Source of the DNA: Verrucomicrobiota bacterium
Lineage (GTDB): Bacteria; Verrucomicrobiota; Verrucomicrobiia; Limisphaerales; J093
Direction of reading: 5' to 3'
NCBI GenBank assembly: GCA_027493615.1
Contig: JAOSKK010000039.1
Coordinates: 371,683-435,682, forward strand
Length of the DNA stretch: 64,000 nucleotides
Part shown: piece after piece, positions 1 through 7,416 of the stretch
Numbering within the stretch: position 1 is the stretch's first letter
How the letters are laid out: every line of letters starts with the position of its first letter
Program-made: the position numbers and the translations under genes
The notes under the pieces: generated by a model
What the model was told of the DNA's origin: nothing
The model's database searches: none
The model's input: the letters and a program-made list of their open reading frames with translations, nothing else

Positions 1-778
1 ACCCGCTCTTGGGCGACGGCTTGCGCATTCTTCCCCGCGGCGCTGTTGGCCACGGTCAGGGCGACGAGGGTGGTTGAGCCCGCGGGCCGCCAGCCGATCA
101 GGACGGCGTAGGCGGAACCGTCGGCGGCTTCTTGCTCGAACCAGTGGAGGCCCTCGGCGCGCCCGGTGCGGGCGGGGGATAGCCGAGCTGTTTGACGGCC
201 TCGGGCGGGCGGAGTTGGACGTCGCGTAGCTCGACGCCTTTGAGCTGGAGGAGCGCGACGGGCTCGGCCACATCAGCGGCGTTCACGAAGGCGCGGAGTT
301 CGCCGCCCGACGCGAAGCGGGCGACGCCTTCCGCGGTGGCGAGTCGGAGCTCGAACGTGGTGGCTGTCGAGCCGGGGTCGAGGGTGAGTTCGACGCGGCC
401 GGCGGGGAGCTTGGTCGGGGGGCCCTGGTAGTCGTAGTTCGAGTCGAAGATGTGGTGGAACTCGTCCATGTGGTTGCTGGCGACGAGGGACTGCATCGAG
501 CGCCAGGTGAAGCGATCGCGGACCCGGGTGAAGCGTTGGGAAGGGCGTTCGTCCCAGAGGTCGCCGCGGTCCAAGGAGAGGCGCAGCAGGTTGGTTTCGC
601 CCCAGAGCAGGACGCCCATGGTGCCGTTGCCGAGGGGCACGGCTTCGTCCCAGGTCGTGATGGGGGCGGCGAGCTGGAGGTTGAGGTCGGTGCCCGGCAA
701 CCGCGGGGGTGGCTCGGCGGCGGCGCGGGCCAGCAGGGGGACGAATGAAATGAAGACAAGGCTCAGCAAAAGCTTCAT
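1..778 (-). CDS. GH95-like glycoside hydrolase (alpha-L-fucosidase-type), N-terminal part, frameshifted and cut by the window edge
   Basis: An exported protein begins at 778 with a signal peptide (MKLLLSLVFISFVPLLARA). The mature start carries W-x-EAVPLGNGTMGVLLWGE followed by LSLDRGDLWDERP, the signature of the N-terminal domain of family GH95 (alpha-L-fucosidase and relatives acting on plant or algal polysaccharides). Near 170-180, in a G/C run, the original frame degenerates into proline/arginine noise while a sensible reading continues in another frame (GLHWFEQEAADGSAYAVL, then LIGWRPAGSTTLVALTVAN) to the window edge, so I join the two. The catalytic (alpha/alpha)6 barrel lies outside the window, so the substrate is not known. 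Family assignment rests only on the N-terminal motif; a related GH65/GH95-like clade is possible. Confidence 0.7.
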
Positions 779-1227
779 CGCGATGAGCCTACTGTGCGGG
801 GGTGATGGCCGACAAGCCGGCGGCGTTCCTCCCGCGTTGTTCCTCGCGGCAACACGTCCGTGGCCCGACCGCCTTCTATGACGGCACCCTGAGCCCGGTC
901 TTGGCCGCCTCGGGGCGTGCGGAGGTCCTTGACCTCCGGCCCGAGTGCATCACCCCGCAGATTCAGAGCGACCGCAAATGGGGCGAGAGGGTGAGTTGAT
1001 GTTCGGGGACGGATTCGACGCAGGTTCAATCAGCGGGGGCTCTGAATCGGTGGGATGAAAGGTCCGGGGAGTGGTCCCGCAGATTCAGAGCGACCGCAGA
1101 TGGGGCGAGAGGGTGAGTTGATGTTCGGGGACGGATTCGACGCAGGTTCAATCAGCGGGGGCTCTGAATCGGTGGGATAAAAGGTCCGGGGAGTGGTCCC
1201 GCAGATTCAGAGCGACCGCAGATGGAT
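779..1227. other. Non-coding stretch with a hairpin and a tandem repeat
   Basis: I see no credible gene here. It lies upstream of the GH95-like gene and left of the insertion sequence. It holds a perfect 8-bp hairpin at 920-938 (CGGAGGTC, 3-nt loop, GACCTCCG) and the 122-bp tandem repeat annotated separately. Confidence 0.6.
959..1225. repeat. 122-bp tandem repeat, two full copies plus a partial third
   Basis: Copy 1 spans 959-1080 and copy 2 spans 1081-1202; they differ at only two positions that I can see (caaatgg/cagatgg and gggatgaaa/gggataaaa). A third copy starts at 1203 and stops after about 23 bp, immediately before the left end of the IS element. Each unit contains its own 10-bp inverted repeat (gattcagagc at 960-969 and 1082-1091; gctctgaatc at 1039-1048 and 1161-1170), so each copy could fold into a long snap-back stem. 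The repeat does not resume on the right side of the IS. Confidence 0.9.
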
Positions 1228-1249
1228 GGCTAGCCCGGATATTTCATAC
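1228..1249 (+). repeat. IS1380 element left terminal inverted repeat
   Basis: The 22 bases match the reverse complement of 3019-3040 without mismatch. A GCTAGCC motif from this end recurs inside the element at 1574-1580, with ACTAGCC at 1586-1592, between the two divergent genes. Confidence 0.88.
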
Positions 1250-1293
1250 TGGAAGCCAGATCTCGGTGTGAAACGGGGGCCGCAGGCTTGATT

Positions 1294-1566
1294 TCATTGG
1301 GTTTTGCGACGCCGGGTGCCGGGTGCTGCTGCCGACAGGGTGTCGGTGGCCGCGCCTGTCCGGCCAGAGCGTGTGCGGGCGGCCGGAGCCGCCACCTGGC
1401 GTCGCAGCAGATGGAGTTCGCCGCGGTCCAGGAGCTCCCATTGGACCTCCTCGCCCGCCTCCAATCCGATGGCGGCGGCCAAGGGCAAGGGGAAGTACAC
1501 GTAGAGGCGGGCCTGTTGACCCCGCGAGCGGATGGCCTGCACTTTGAGCGGATAGATGGTTGACAT
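1294..1566 (-). CDS. AbrB/SpoVT-type small DNA-binding protein carried by the IS
   Basis: A 90-residue protein starts at 1566 (MSTIYPLKVQAIRSRGQQAR) and runs divergently from the transposase. The pattern of an initial strand, then YVYFPLPLAAAIGL, then AGEEVQWELLDRGELHLLRR matches the swapped-hairpin AbrB/SpoVT/MazE fold: a beta strand, a helix containing 'lp..laaaiGl', 'GeeV.w', and a final 'd.GeLhLlRr' strand. The C-terminal tail from about residue 60 is basic and low in complexity. Proteins of this fold usually bind promoter DNA as repressors or antitoxins. Here it sits within the IS next to repeated CTAGCC motifs, so I infer it may regulate transposase expression. No toxin partner is visible. 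It could alternatively be a passenger. Confidence 0.65.
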   Translation of the reverse strand: MSTIYPLKVQAIRSRGQQARLYVYFPLPLAAAIGLEAGEEVQWELLDRGELHLLRRQVAAPAARTRSGRTGAATDTLSAAAPGTRRRKTQ

Positions 1567-1573
1567 CGGTGGA

Positions 1574-1592
1574 GCTAGCCAATAGACTAGCC
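1574..1592. promoter_or_regulatory. Paired CTAGCC motifs between the divergent IS genes
   Basis: GCTAGCC at 1574-1580 and ACTAGCC at 1586-1592 lie in the short space between the AbrB-like start (1566) and the transposase start (1639). They repeat the sequence at the outer ends of the element. By position this could be an operator for the AbrB-like protein or a subterminal transposase site; this is inference only. Confidence 0.35.
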
Positions 1593-1638
1593 TCATGTCA
1601 AGCGTCTCCGCGGCCCACCCCCCGGCCCCTCCCAGCCG

Positions 1639-2817
1639 ATGCTCTTTGACGACCTGGGCGCCCGCACCGTGGTCGCTGACTTCTCCGGCGGCACCCTCTC
1701 CACCGACGGAGGCCTCCTGCTGCTGCGGCAAATCGACCGGGGCCTGGGCCTGACCCGGCGCCTGGCCACGTGCTTCACCGACCAGCGCGATCCGCGCTGG
1801 GTCGATCACACCCTCGAGCAACTCCTGGCCCAGCGCCTCCACACCCTGGCCCTGGGCTACGAGGGCCTCAACGATCACCTGGACCTGCGGCGGGATCCCT
1901 TGCTGGCGGTGGCCTGCGGGAAGTCCGATCCCCTGGGACAGGACCGCTTCCTGCCCCAGTTCCGGGGCGTGGCCCTGGCCGCTCCGGCGACCCTCAACCG
2001 CTTGGAGTTGTCCAACAACCAGCACACCCGCACGCACAAACTGCCGCACGACCCCGCGCAGATCGAGGCCTGCCTCCTGGAGATGGGCGTCCGCTGTCTG
2101 CCCAAGCATGCCCGGGAGATCGTGCTGGACCTGGATGCGATGGGGCACTTGCTCCACGGCACCCAGGAAGGGCGGCACTTCAGTGGCTACTACGGCGACT
2201 ACTGCTATCTGCCCCTCTACGTGTTTGCGGGGGCGATCCCGCTGTGGGCGCAGGTGCGGGGCAGCGACACCGACGCGGCCCACGGGGTGGTGGCGGCCTT
2301 GGCCAAGATCGTCGCGGCGATTCGCAAACGGTGTCCTTGGGCGCGCCTCATCATTCGGGGGGACTCGGGGTTTTGCCGGGAGGAGATCATGGTGTGGTGC
2401 GAAGAGCAGTCGGAGGTGTACTACTGCCTGGGCCTGGCCAAGAACGCGGTGTTGATCGAGCGCTTGGGACCGTCTCTGAGTACGGCGCGCGCCCGCTGGT
2501 GCCTGACCGGGGCCGAGAGCGTGCGGGTGTTCGGCGACTTCAGCTATCAGACCCAGAAGAGCTGGAGCCGCTCCCGCCGGGTGATCGGCAAGGCCGAAGT
2601 GATGTTGATGGAGCGGTTGCGGACGCTCACGTTGCAGGGAAGCGAGTTGGCGCAGGCGACGGCGGGGACGATTCGGCTGCGGTTGTTGAAAGTGGCCGCC
2701 CGGGTGACGGTGAGCGTGCGCCGGGTGTATGTGCAACTGAGCAGCGCCTTTCCTCTGCAGGGGCTCTTCCGCCACGTGCAGCAGCAGTTGGGGCGACTGG
2801 GAGCCGCCAGCGGCTGA
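1639..2817 (+). CDS. IS1380-family DDE transposase with internal deletion
   Basis: The 392-residue product starts MLFDDLGARTVVADFSGGTL and shows IS1380 hallmarks: GGLLLLRQID, CFTDQRDPRWVDHTLEQLL, GYEGLNDHLDLRRDP. Acidic residues stand at D164/D166 (LDLDAMGHLLHG; the family usually has DATDDPLHG) and D242 (RGDSGF). Near 2597-2615 the chain jumps from SRRVIGKAEV straight into LRTLTLQGSELAQATAGTIR. IS1380 relatives have some 70 residues between these blocks, including the YREK-type segment (C-x-RGDMENRIKE) with the third catalytic glutamate, which I cannot find here. The join is in frame, so it is a deletion and not an indel artefact. The enzyme is probably inactive. No in-frame start lies further upstream. 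Confidence 0.85.
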   Translation: MLFDDLGARTVVADFSGGTLSTDGGLLLLRQIDRGLGLTRRLATCFTDQRDPRWVDHTLEQLLAQRLHTLALGYEGLNDHLDLRRDPLLAVACGKSDPLGQDRFLPQFRGVALAAPATLNRLELSNNQHTRTHKLPHDPAQIEACLLEMGVRCLPKHAREIVLDLDAMGHLLHGTQEGRHFSGYYGDYCYLPLYVFAGAIPLWAQVRGSDTDAAHGVVAALAKIVAAIRKRCPWARLIIRGDSGFCREEIMVWCEEQSEVYYCLGLAKNAVLIERLGPSLSTARARWCLTGAESVRVFGDFSYQTQKSWSRSRRVIGKAEVMLMERLRTLTLQGSELAQATAGTIRLRLLKVAARVTVSVRRVYVQLSSAFPLQGLFRHVQQQLGRLGAASG

Positions 2818-3018
2818 GAGCTGCCTCACCAAGGCCCCTGCCGCGACACCGCTAAGCCCGGTGCAGGCCGTGGTGTGCCTACGCGCAGCGCAATTTCAGC
2901 CTCGGGAGCCACTGGAGGTCGGAAAACCGTGCCCCGATTGCCTGAAACGCTCCCTTGCCCCCGACAAACCCCTCGAAGGTGCCGGTGAGGCTCCTCGGAT
3001 CGAGCTCCGCGAGTTCAG

Positions 3019-3040
3019 GTATGAAATATCCGGGCTAGCC
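3019..3040 (-). repeat. IS1380 element right terminal inverted repeat
   Basis: This is the exact reverse complement of 1228-1249. The 200 bp between the transposase stop and this repeat contain no gene that I can support. Confidence 0.88.
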
Positions 3041-3180
3041 CGACCCCCAGACCGCCTTGTACCACCATGCCAGTTGTCCCAGCCACGATCAGCACGGCTG
3101 GAGGCGTGCGTCGCTCGCTTGACAGATCGGGCAGGAGCGGGTGGATTACGGCGCAACGCAACCTCGACATGACGATCCTG

Positions 3181-3948
3181 ATGAAATCTACCCTGCTCAG
3201 TCTGGCTCTCCTGGCGGCGGCGGCCGGTTCGGCTTCGGCGGCGGACACGCGGCTTTATGAAATGCGCACGTATTACGTGGCGCCGGGCAAGTTCGACGCG
3301 TTGAACGCGCGGTTCCGGCAGTTCGCGTGCCGGCTCCTGGAACGGCATGGGATGGTGAACATCGGGTACTGGACGCCGCTCGAGGAGAAGGACGGCGCCG
3401 GGCACAAGCTGATCTTCGTGATCGCCCACCCGAGCCGGGAAGCGCGGGAAGCCGCCTGGAAATCGTTCATGGCCGATCCCGAATGGCAGGCGGGCTACCG
3501 GGCGTCCGAGGTTGACGGGAAACTGGTGGAGAAGGTGGAGGTGCAGTTTTTCAAGGCCACCGACTACTCGCCGACGGTGCTGCCGGAAGGCGGGATGAAG
3601 CCGCGGGCGTACGAGCTGCGCGTTTACACGGCGGCGCCGGGTCGGCTGGGCGCTTTGAACGCGCGGTTCCGCGACCACACCCTGAAGCTGTTTGCCCGCC
3701 ACGGCATGGCCAATGTGATCTATTGGAATCCGGCCGAGGGCGAGCCGGGGGCGGACAACAATCTCACCTACCTGCTCGCGCATGCGAGCCCGGAGGCGGC
3801 GCGGGAGTCGTTCGACAAATTCCGCGTGGATCCGGACTGGGTGGCAGCCCGGAAGGCGTCGGAGGAAAAGGCGGGTGGTTCGCTAACCGCGCCGGACGGG
3901 GTCAAGTCGGTGTTCCTGCGGCCGCTGGACTACTCGCCGCTGCAGTGA
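3181..3948 (+). CDS. Exported protein with two NIPSNAP domains
   Basis: The product (255 residues from ATG 3181; ATG 3169 is four codons upstream in frame) starts with a clear signal peptide (MKSTLLSLALLAAAAGSASA). Two homologous NIPSNAP (ferredoxin-like alpha/beta barrel) repeats follow: TRLYEMRTYYVAPGKFDALN near residue 23 and RAYELRVYTAAPGRLGALN near 141. Each continues with a helix ending in RHGM(V/A)N(I/V), a tryptophan-containing strand (GYWTP, IYWNP) and 'F..DP.W'. NIPSNAP domains are small dimeric barrels; the exported bacterial members, common in Planctomycetes and Verrucomicrobia, have no assigned reaction. I choose 3181 because it gives the better signal peptide. Its only near neighbour is the convergent YlbF-family gene. 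Confidence 0.88.
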   Translation: MKSTLLSLALLAAAAGSASAADTRLYEMRTYYVAPGKFDALNARFRQFACRLLERHGMVNIGYWTPLEEKDGAGHKLIFVIAHPSREAREAAWKSFMADPEWQAGYRASEVDGKLVEKVEVQFFKATDYSPTVLPEGGMKPRAYELRVYTAAPGRLGALNARFRDHTLKLFARHGMANVIYWNPAEGEPGADNNLTYLLAHASPEAARESFDKFRVDPDWVAARKASEEKAGGSLTAPDGVKSVFLRPLDYSPLQ

Positions 3949-3993
3949 GGGTGGTGCCTGCGGACCGCCGCGGGGCGGGGCGGGTGGCGCCGG

Positions 3994-4401
3994 TCAGTGG
4001 TGGCAACTGCAGCCGCTGCCGCAGGTGGCGAAGTCGGCCTCGGTGGGGACGCGGCCGATCTCGATGGTCTTGGTGACGTAGCGCGTCACGGTGTCCTGCA
4101 CGCTGCGGATGCCCTCCTGGGCGTCGAGGAAGGCGCGGGCCACGGGGTTGCCGAGCAACGCCTCGCGGTGTTGCTCGTACTCGGCGATCTCGTCGTCCCC
4201 GAGTTGGACGCCCTGGTGCTGCTTGTGGTGGAGGTATTCACCTTTCTCCGCGACGGTGCGGTAGAGTTCCTTGGCGGTCTCGTCGGCGAGGAAGGTCTCG
4301 ATGTTGGCCTTGAGAGATTGAAAGGCCGGGTCGCGGACGATGGTGTCGCACAACTCGACGGTCTTGGTCAGCACGGGCCCGGATGTGAGCGTGTCTTGCA
4401 T
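3994..4401 (-). CDS. YlbF/YmcA family protein with cysteine-rich C-terminus
   Basis: A 135-residue mostly helical cytosolic protein starts at 4401 (MQDTLTSGPVLTKTVELCDT). It shows the Com_YlbF pattern: an N-terminal helix containing LCDTIVRDPAFQSLKANIE, ETAKELYRTVAEKGE in the centre and NPVARAFLDAQEGIRSVQDT near the end. The C-terminus finishes ADFATCGSGCSCHH, three cysteines and two histidines in nine residues. In Bacillus, YlbF and YmcA form a complex with YaaT that carries Fe-S clusters and affects RNase Y. The C-terminal CxxxCxC tail could likewise bind a cluster or metal; that is inference. An upstream in-frame ATG at 4512 would add an unrelated proline-rich lead, so I reject it. Confidence 0.85.
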   Translation of the reverse strand: MQDTLTSGPVLTKTVELCDTIVRDPAFQSLKANIETFLADETAKELYRTVAEKGEYLHHKQHQGVQLGDDEIAEYEQHREALLGNPVARAFLDAQEGIRSVQDTVTRYVTKTIEIGRVPTEADFATCGSGCSCHH

Positions 4402-4539
4402 GGTGTCTGCTACGTTGCGGGCTGAAGGTAGCGGAGTGGGGCGCGAGCACAAGTGCATTGGCAGAGGTGGACATGGGCTTGCCGACGGGCGTAACCGAAC
4501 GGCGACGGTCAACGTCCATCAGCACCGACAAACCAAACT

Positions 4540-5936
4540 ATGAAAACCTCATGCTCAAGTCCGGTCCGGATGGCTACCCTCGCCGGAGGGTGTCTGTGGG
4601 TGCTGTGGGGGGTGGCGCAAGCGCAAGATTGGCCCGAGTGGCGGGGGCCGAATCGTCAGGCGAAGGCGGTGGGCTTCCAAGCGCCAGCCGCTTGGCCCAA
4701 GGAACTTACGAGGAAGTGGCAGGTGACGGTCGGCGAGGGGGTGGCGACGCCGGCGTTGGCGGGTGACCGGCTCTATGTCTTTGCCCGGCAGGACGGCAAG
4801 GAAGTGACGCGGTGCCTGGAGGCGGGCACGGGGAAGGAGTTGTGGCAGGACAGCTACGATGCCCTTGGAGCTACGGGACCGTCCCAGGGGTTTTCCGGGC
4901 CGCGCAGTTCGCCGCTGGTGAGCCAGGGGAAGGTGGTAACGGTGGGGGTGCGGGGGGTGATCTCCTGCCTGGACGCGGCGACGGGCAAGGTGTTGTGGCG
5001 CAAGGACGACTTCAAGGCCTGGCCCAACTTCTTCGTGGCGAGCTCGCCGCTGGTGGTGGACGGGTTGGTGGTGGCGCAGTTGGGGGGCGGACAACGGGGC
5101 CCTCGTCGCCTATGACTTGGGAACAGGCGCTGAACGGTGGCGTTGGAGCGGCAGCAGCCCGGCCTATGCCTCGCCGGTAGTGCTGGTGGTGGGCGGGGAG
5201 AAGTTGGTGTTTGCCCAAACCGAGGCCACGCAGGTGGCGGTGAAAGCAGCCGACGGCAAGGTGGTCTGGGAATCCGCGGCGGCGGGTGCTGGGGAAGCTG
5301 GGGGCGGTGGTCCGGGAGGCAGAGGAGGAGGTCGAGGCGGCGGCGGACGCGACTACAAAGCCACGACGCCGGCGGTGGACGGGGCGATGTTTGTGCTGAC
5401 AGGGCGCGGGAACAAGGCGGTGAAGTTCGAGCGGACGGGTGACGGGTTCGCGGCCCGGGAACTGTGGAGCAACAGCGAGAAGCCGGCGCAGTTCGCGTCG
5501 CCGGTGTTGAAGGACGGCCTGGTGATCGGGTTCAGCGCGGCGAACGAGTTCTTCTGCCTGGATGCCCGGGATGGTGCCTTGCTCTGGAGCGCGCAACTGC
5601 CTTCGCCCGAGGAAGGACAAGCGGCACCGGCGGGCGAGCGACCCGCCGGACAGGAAGGCGCTCGTGGGCCGGCAGGACCGGGGGGCGAGGTGGGCCGGGT
5701 GGGCCGGGTGGACGAATGGGGGCGGTGGCTTTGGGAGCCTGGTGGACGTGGGACCGGCGGTCTTGGCGTTGACTCCCAGTGCGGAGCTCATCGTGTTCGA
5801 AGCCCAGCCGGGAGCGTTTTGAAGGGCTGGCCCGCTACAAGGTGGCGGAGTCGCCGACCCATGCGCATCCGGTGGTTTCGGGGAACCGGGTTTCGTCAAG
5901 GACCGGGAGGCGGTGACGCTTTGGGCGATCGAGTAG
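4540..5936 (+). CDS. PQQ-like beta-propeller protein (BamB-like), frameshifted
   Basis: An exported propeller protein starts at 4540 with a signal peptide ending WGVAQA, then DWPEWRGPNR, the typical opening of Verrucomicrobia/Planctomycete PQQ-like repeat proteins. Blade motifs such as GDRLYVFARQDGKEVTRCLE, GTGKELWQDSYD, DAATGKVLWRKDD, YDLGTGAERWRW and DARDGALLWSAQ follow. The frame shifts near 5085 (G run; reading resumes ADNGALVAYDLGTG), near 5710 in a glycine-rich linker, near 5812 and near 5893; the last piece ends VKDREAVTLWAIE. Length (about 465 residues) is normal for the family. Such proteins bind partners through the propeller or, rarely, a quinone cofactor; no dehydrogenase motif is seen, so the function is unknown. 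Confidence 0.82.
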
Positions 5937-6008
5937 CGAGGTGGGCCTCGGCGTGACTTCAGCGCAACGGGGGTTGCCGACGGGGCCATCCCTGGCAGGA
6001 TCGGCGCC

Positions 6009-7280
6009 GTGAACCGGATGCGATGGTGGCGGGGTGGCATCGGCGGCCTCGGGGCGGTGGTGTTGGCGCTGGCCGGCGAGCCGCCGGACACGAACTACGA
6101 TGAGGCGAAGGTGCCGCCGTACGAGTTACCGGATCCGTTGGTGTGCTTTGACGGGCGGCCGGTGACGGACGAGCGGATGTGGCGCGAGGTGCGGCGGCCA
6201 GAGATCCTGCGGGCCTTTGCCACGAACGTCTACGGCCGTACGCCCGACGTGCCAGTGAGTCTGCGGTTTGAAAGAACCGACAACGAACCACGGGCACTGG
6301 AAGGACTGGCCACGCGACGGCAGGTGCGGATCCACCTGTTCCCGGAAACGAACGCGCCGTGGATTGATCTGCTGCTGTACCTGCCCAACCGGGCGCCGAA
6401 ACCGGTGCCCGTGTTCCTCGGTCTGAGCTACGGCAACCAGGGGATCCACCCCGATCCGGGGATCCGGGCGTCGCGTGACACCACGCCGGAGCGCGGGGCA
6501 CATGCCAGCCGCTGGCCGCTGGCGATGATCCTCGAACGCGGGTGCGGCGTGGCGACGTTTGCCGGGGCTGACGTTGAGCAGGACCGGCACGGCTCAGGCA
6601 GCCTGCAACGGCCCGACGGCTGGAAGACCGGCGTGCGGGGGTACTGGCTGGCGCGCACGGGACGGGCGGAACTGGCGGACGACGAATGGGGATCGCTGGG
6701 TGCGTGGGCCTGGGGGTTGAGTCGTGCGTTGGACTACCTGGAGACCGACGCCGACGTTGACGCGCGCCGCGTGGCCGTGTTCGGGCATTCCCGCACGGGG
6801 AAGACGGCGCTGTGGGCCGCGGCCCAGGACGAACGCTTCGCGCTGGCCATCTCGAACAACTCGGGTCAGGGCGGCGCGTCGCTGGCCCGGCGGCGCTACG
6901 GCGAGAGTGTGGCGGCGTCCTACGAGTTGTCGGGCATCTGGTATTGCCGGAACTACCGCCGGTTCGGCCGGAACGAGTCGGCACTCCCGGTTGACCAGCA
7001 TCTGCTGATTGCCCTCATCGCGCCCCGGCCGGTGTACGTGGCGAGTGCGGAACAGGATCGCTGGGCAGATCCGCGCGGCGAGTTTCTCGCGGCCTGGCAT
7101 GCCGGCCCGGTGTATCGCCTGCTGGGCCGGCCGGGTCTGGAGGTGGCGGAGATGCCAGCGGTGAATCAGCCGGTCGGCCAGACGATCGGTTATCACGTTC
7201 GGACGGGGGATCACGACATCACGCCTTACGACTGGCGGCAGTATCTGGACTTCGCCGACCGTCATTTGAAGGCGCCTTGA
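6009..7280 (+). CDS. CE15-family glucuronoyl esterase
   Basis: This 423-residue intact gene begins with GTG at 6009 (an in-frame ATG is at 6018); a signal anchor (GGIGGLGAVVLALAG) leads to the mature protein. The alpha/beta hydrolase core carries the CE15 nucleophile elbow GHSRTGK (Ser261), then DERFALAISNNSGQGGAS, and the catalytic histidine in GDHDITPYDW (His402). CE15 enzymes cleave the ester between lignin and 4-O-methyl-glucuronic acid on xylan. Early blocks (NVYGRTPDVPVSLRFE, FLGLSYGNQGIHPDPGI) match bacterial members from Verrucomicrobia. The gene is one of the few long ones here without a frameshift. It faces znuB across the 70-bp palindromic repeat. Context with the GH95-like and PQQ genes suggests plant-polysaccharide use. 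Confidence 0.88.
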   Translation: MNRMRWWRGGIGGLGAVVLALAGEPPDTNYDEAKVPPYELPDPLVCFDGRPVTDERMWREVRRPEILRAFATNVYGRTPDVPVSLRFERTDNEPRALEGLATRRQVRIHLFPETNAPWIDLLLYLPNRAPKPVPVFLGLSYGNQGIHPDPGIRASRDTTPERGAHASRWPLAMILERGCGVATFAGADVEQDRHGSGSLQRPDGWKTGVRGYWLARTGRAELADDEWGSLGAWAWGLSRALDYLETDADVDARRVAVFGHSRTGKTALWAAAQDERFALAISNNSGQGGASLARRRYGESVAASYELSGIWYCRNYRRFGRNESALPVDQHLLIALIAPRPVYVASAEQDRWADPRGEFLAAWHAGPVYRLLGRPGLEVAEMPAVNQPVGQTIGYHVRTGDHDITPYDWRQYLDFADRHLKAP

Positions 7281-7346
7281 GCCGGCGCAACGTCGCGGTG
7301 CCTGCCGATCGGGCGAGCGAACTGGTCTGAGGTTCCCGATGCCTCT

Positions 7347-7416
7347 GTAGGCGCCGACGTGAGGCGGCCTTTGGGGCCGGGGGCAACACCCATCGCCTCC
7401 TGACGTCGGCGCCTAC
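7347..7416. repeat. Dispersed palindromic element, copy 1
   Basis: The outer arms are GTAGGCGCCGACGTGAGGCG and its near complement CGCCTCCTGACGTCGGCGC followed by CTAC, separated by about 28 bp. The right end supplies the stop codon of the permease gene (7413-7415). It lies between convergent genes, so it could act as a bidirectional terminator. Copies 2 and 3 are at 19256 and 26888. Confidence 0.88.

Larger units (their letters stand above)
1228..3040. mobile_element. IS1380-family insertion sequence, probably defective
   Basis: A 1.8-kb element is bounded by perfect 22-bp inverted repeats (1228-1249 and 3019-3040; core TAGCCCGGATATTTCATAC). It encodes an IS1380-type transposase on the plus strand and a small AbrB-like protein on the opposite strand. 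If the palindromic ctag at 1230-1233 and 3035-3038 is the target duplication, the element proper is 1234-3034; the palindrome prevents telling a duplication from the repeat itself. IS1380 elements make 4-5 bp duplications and are about 1.6-2 kb long, which fits. The transposase has an internal deletion, so autonomous movement is unlikely. Confidence 0.85.

Noticed and set aside
1294..2832. Long open frame on the minus strand across the transposase
   Set aside because: Only its last 90 codons (the AbrB-like protein) look like a protein; the rest mirrors the transposase and is rich in Pro/Arg/Gln/His, as antisense frames in GC-rich DNA are.
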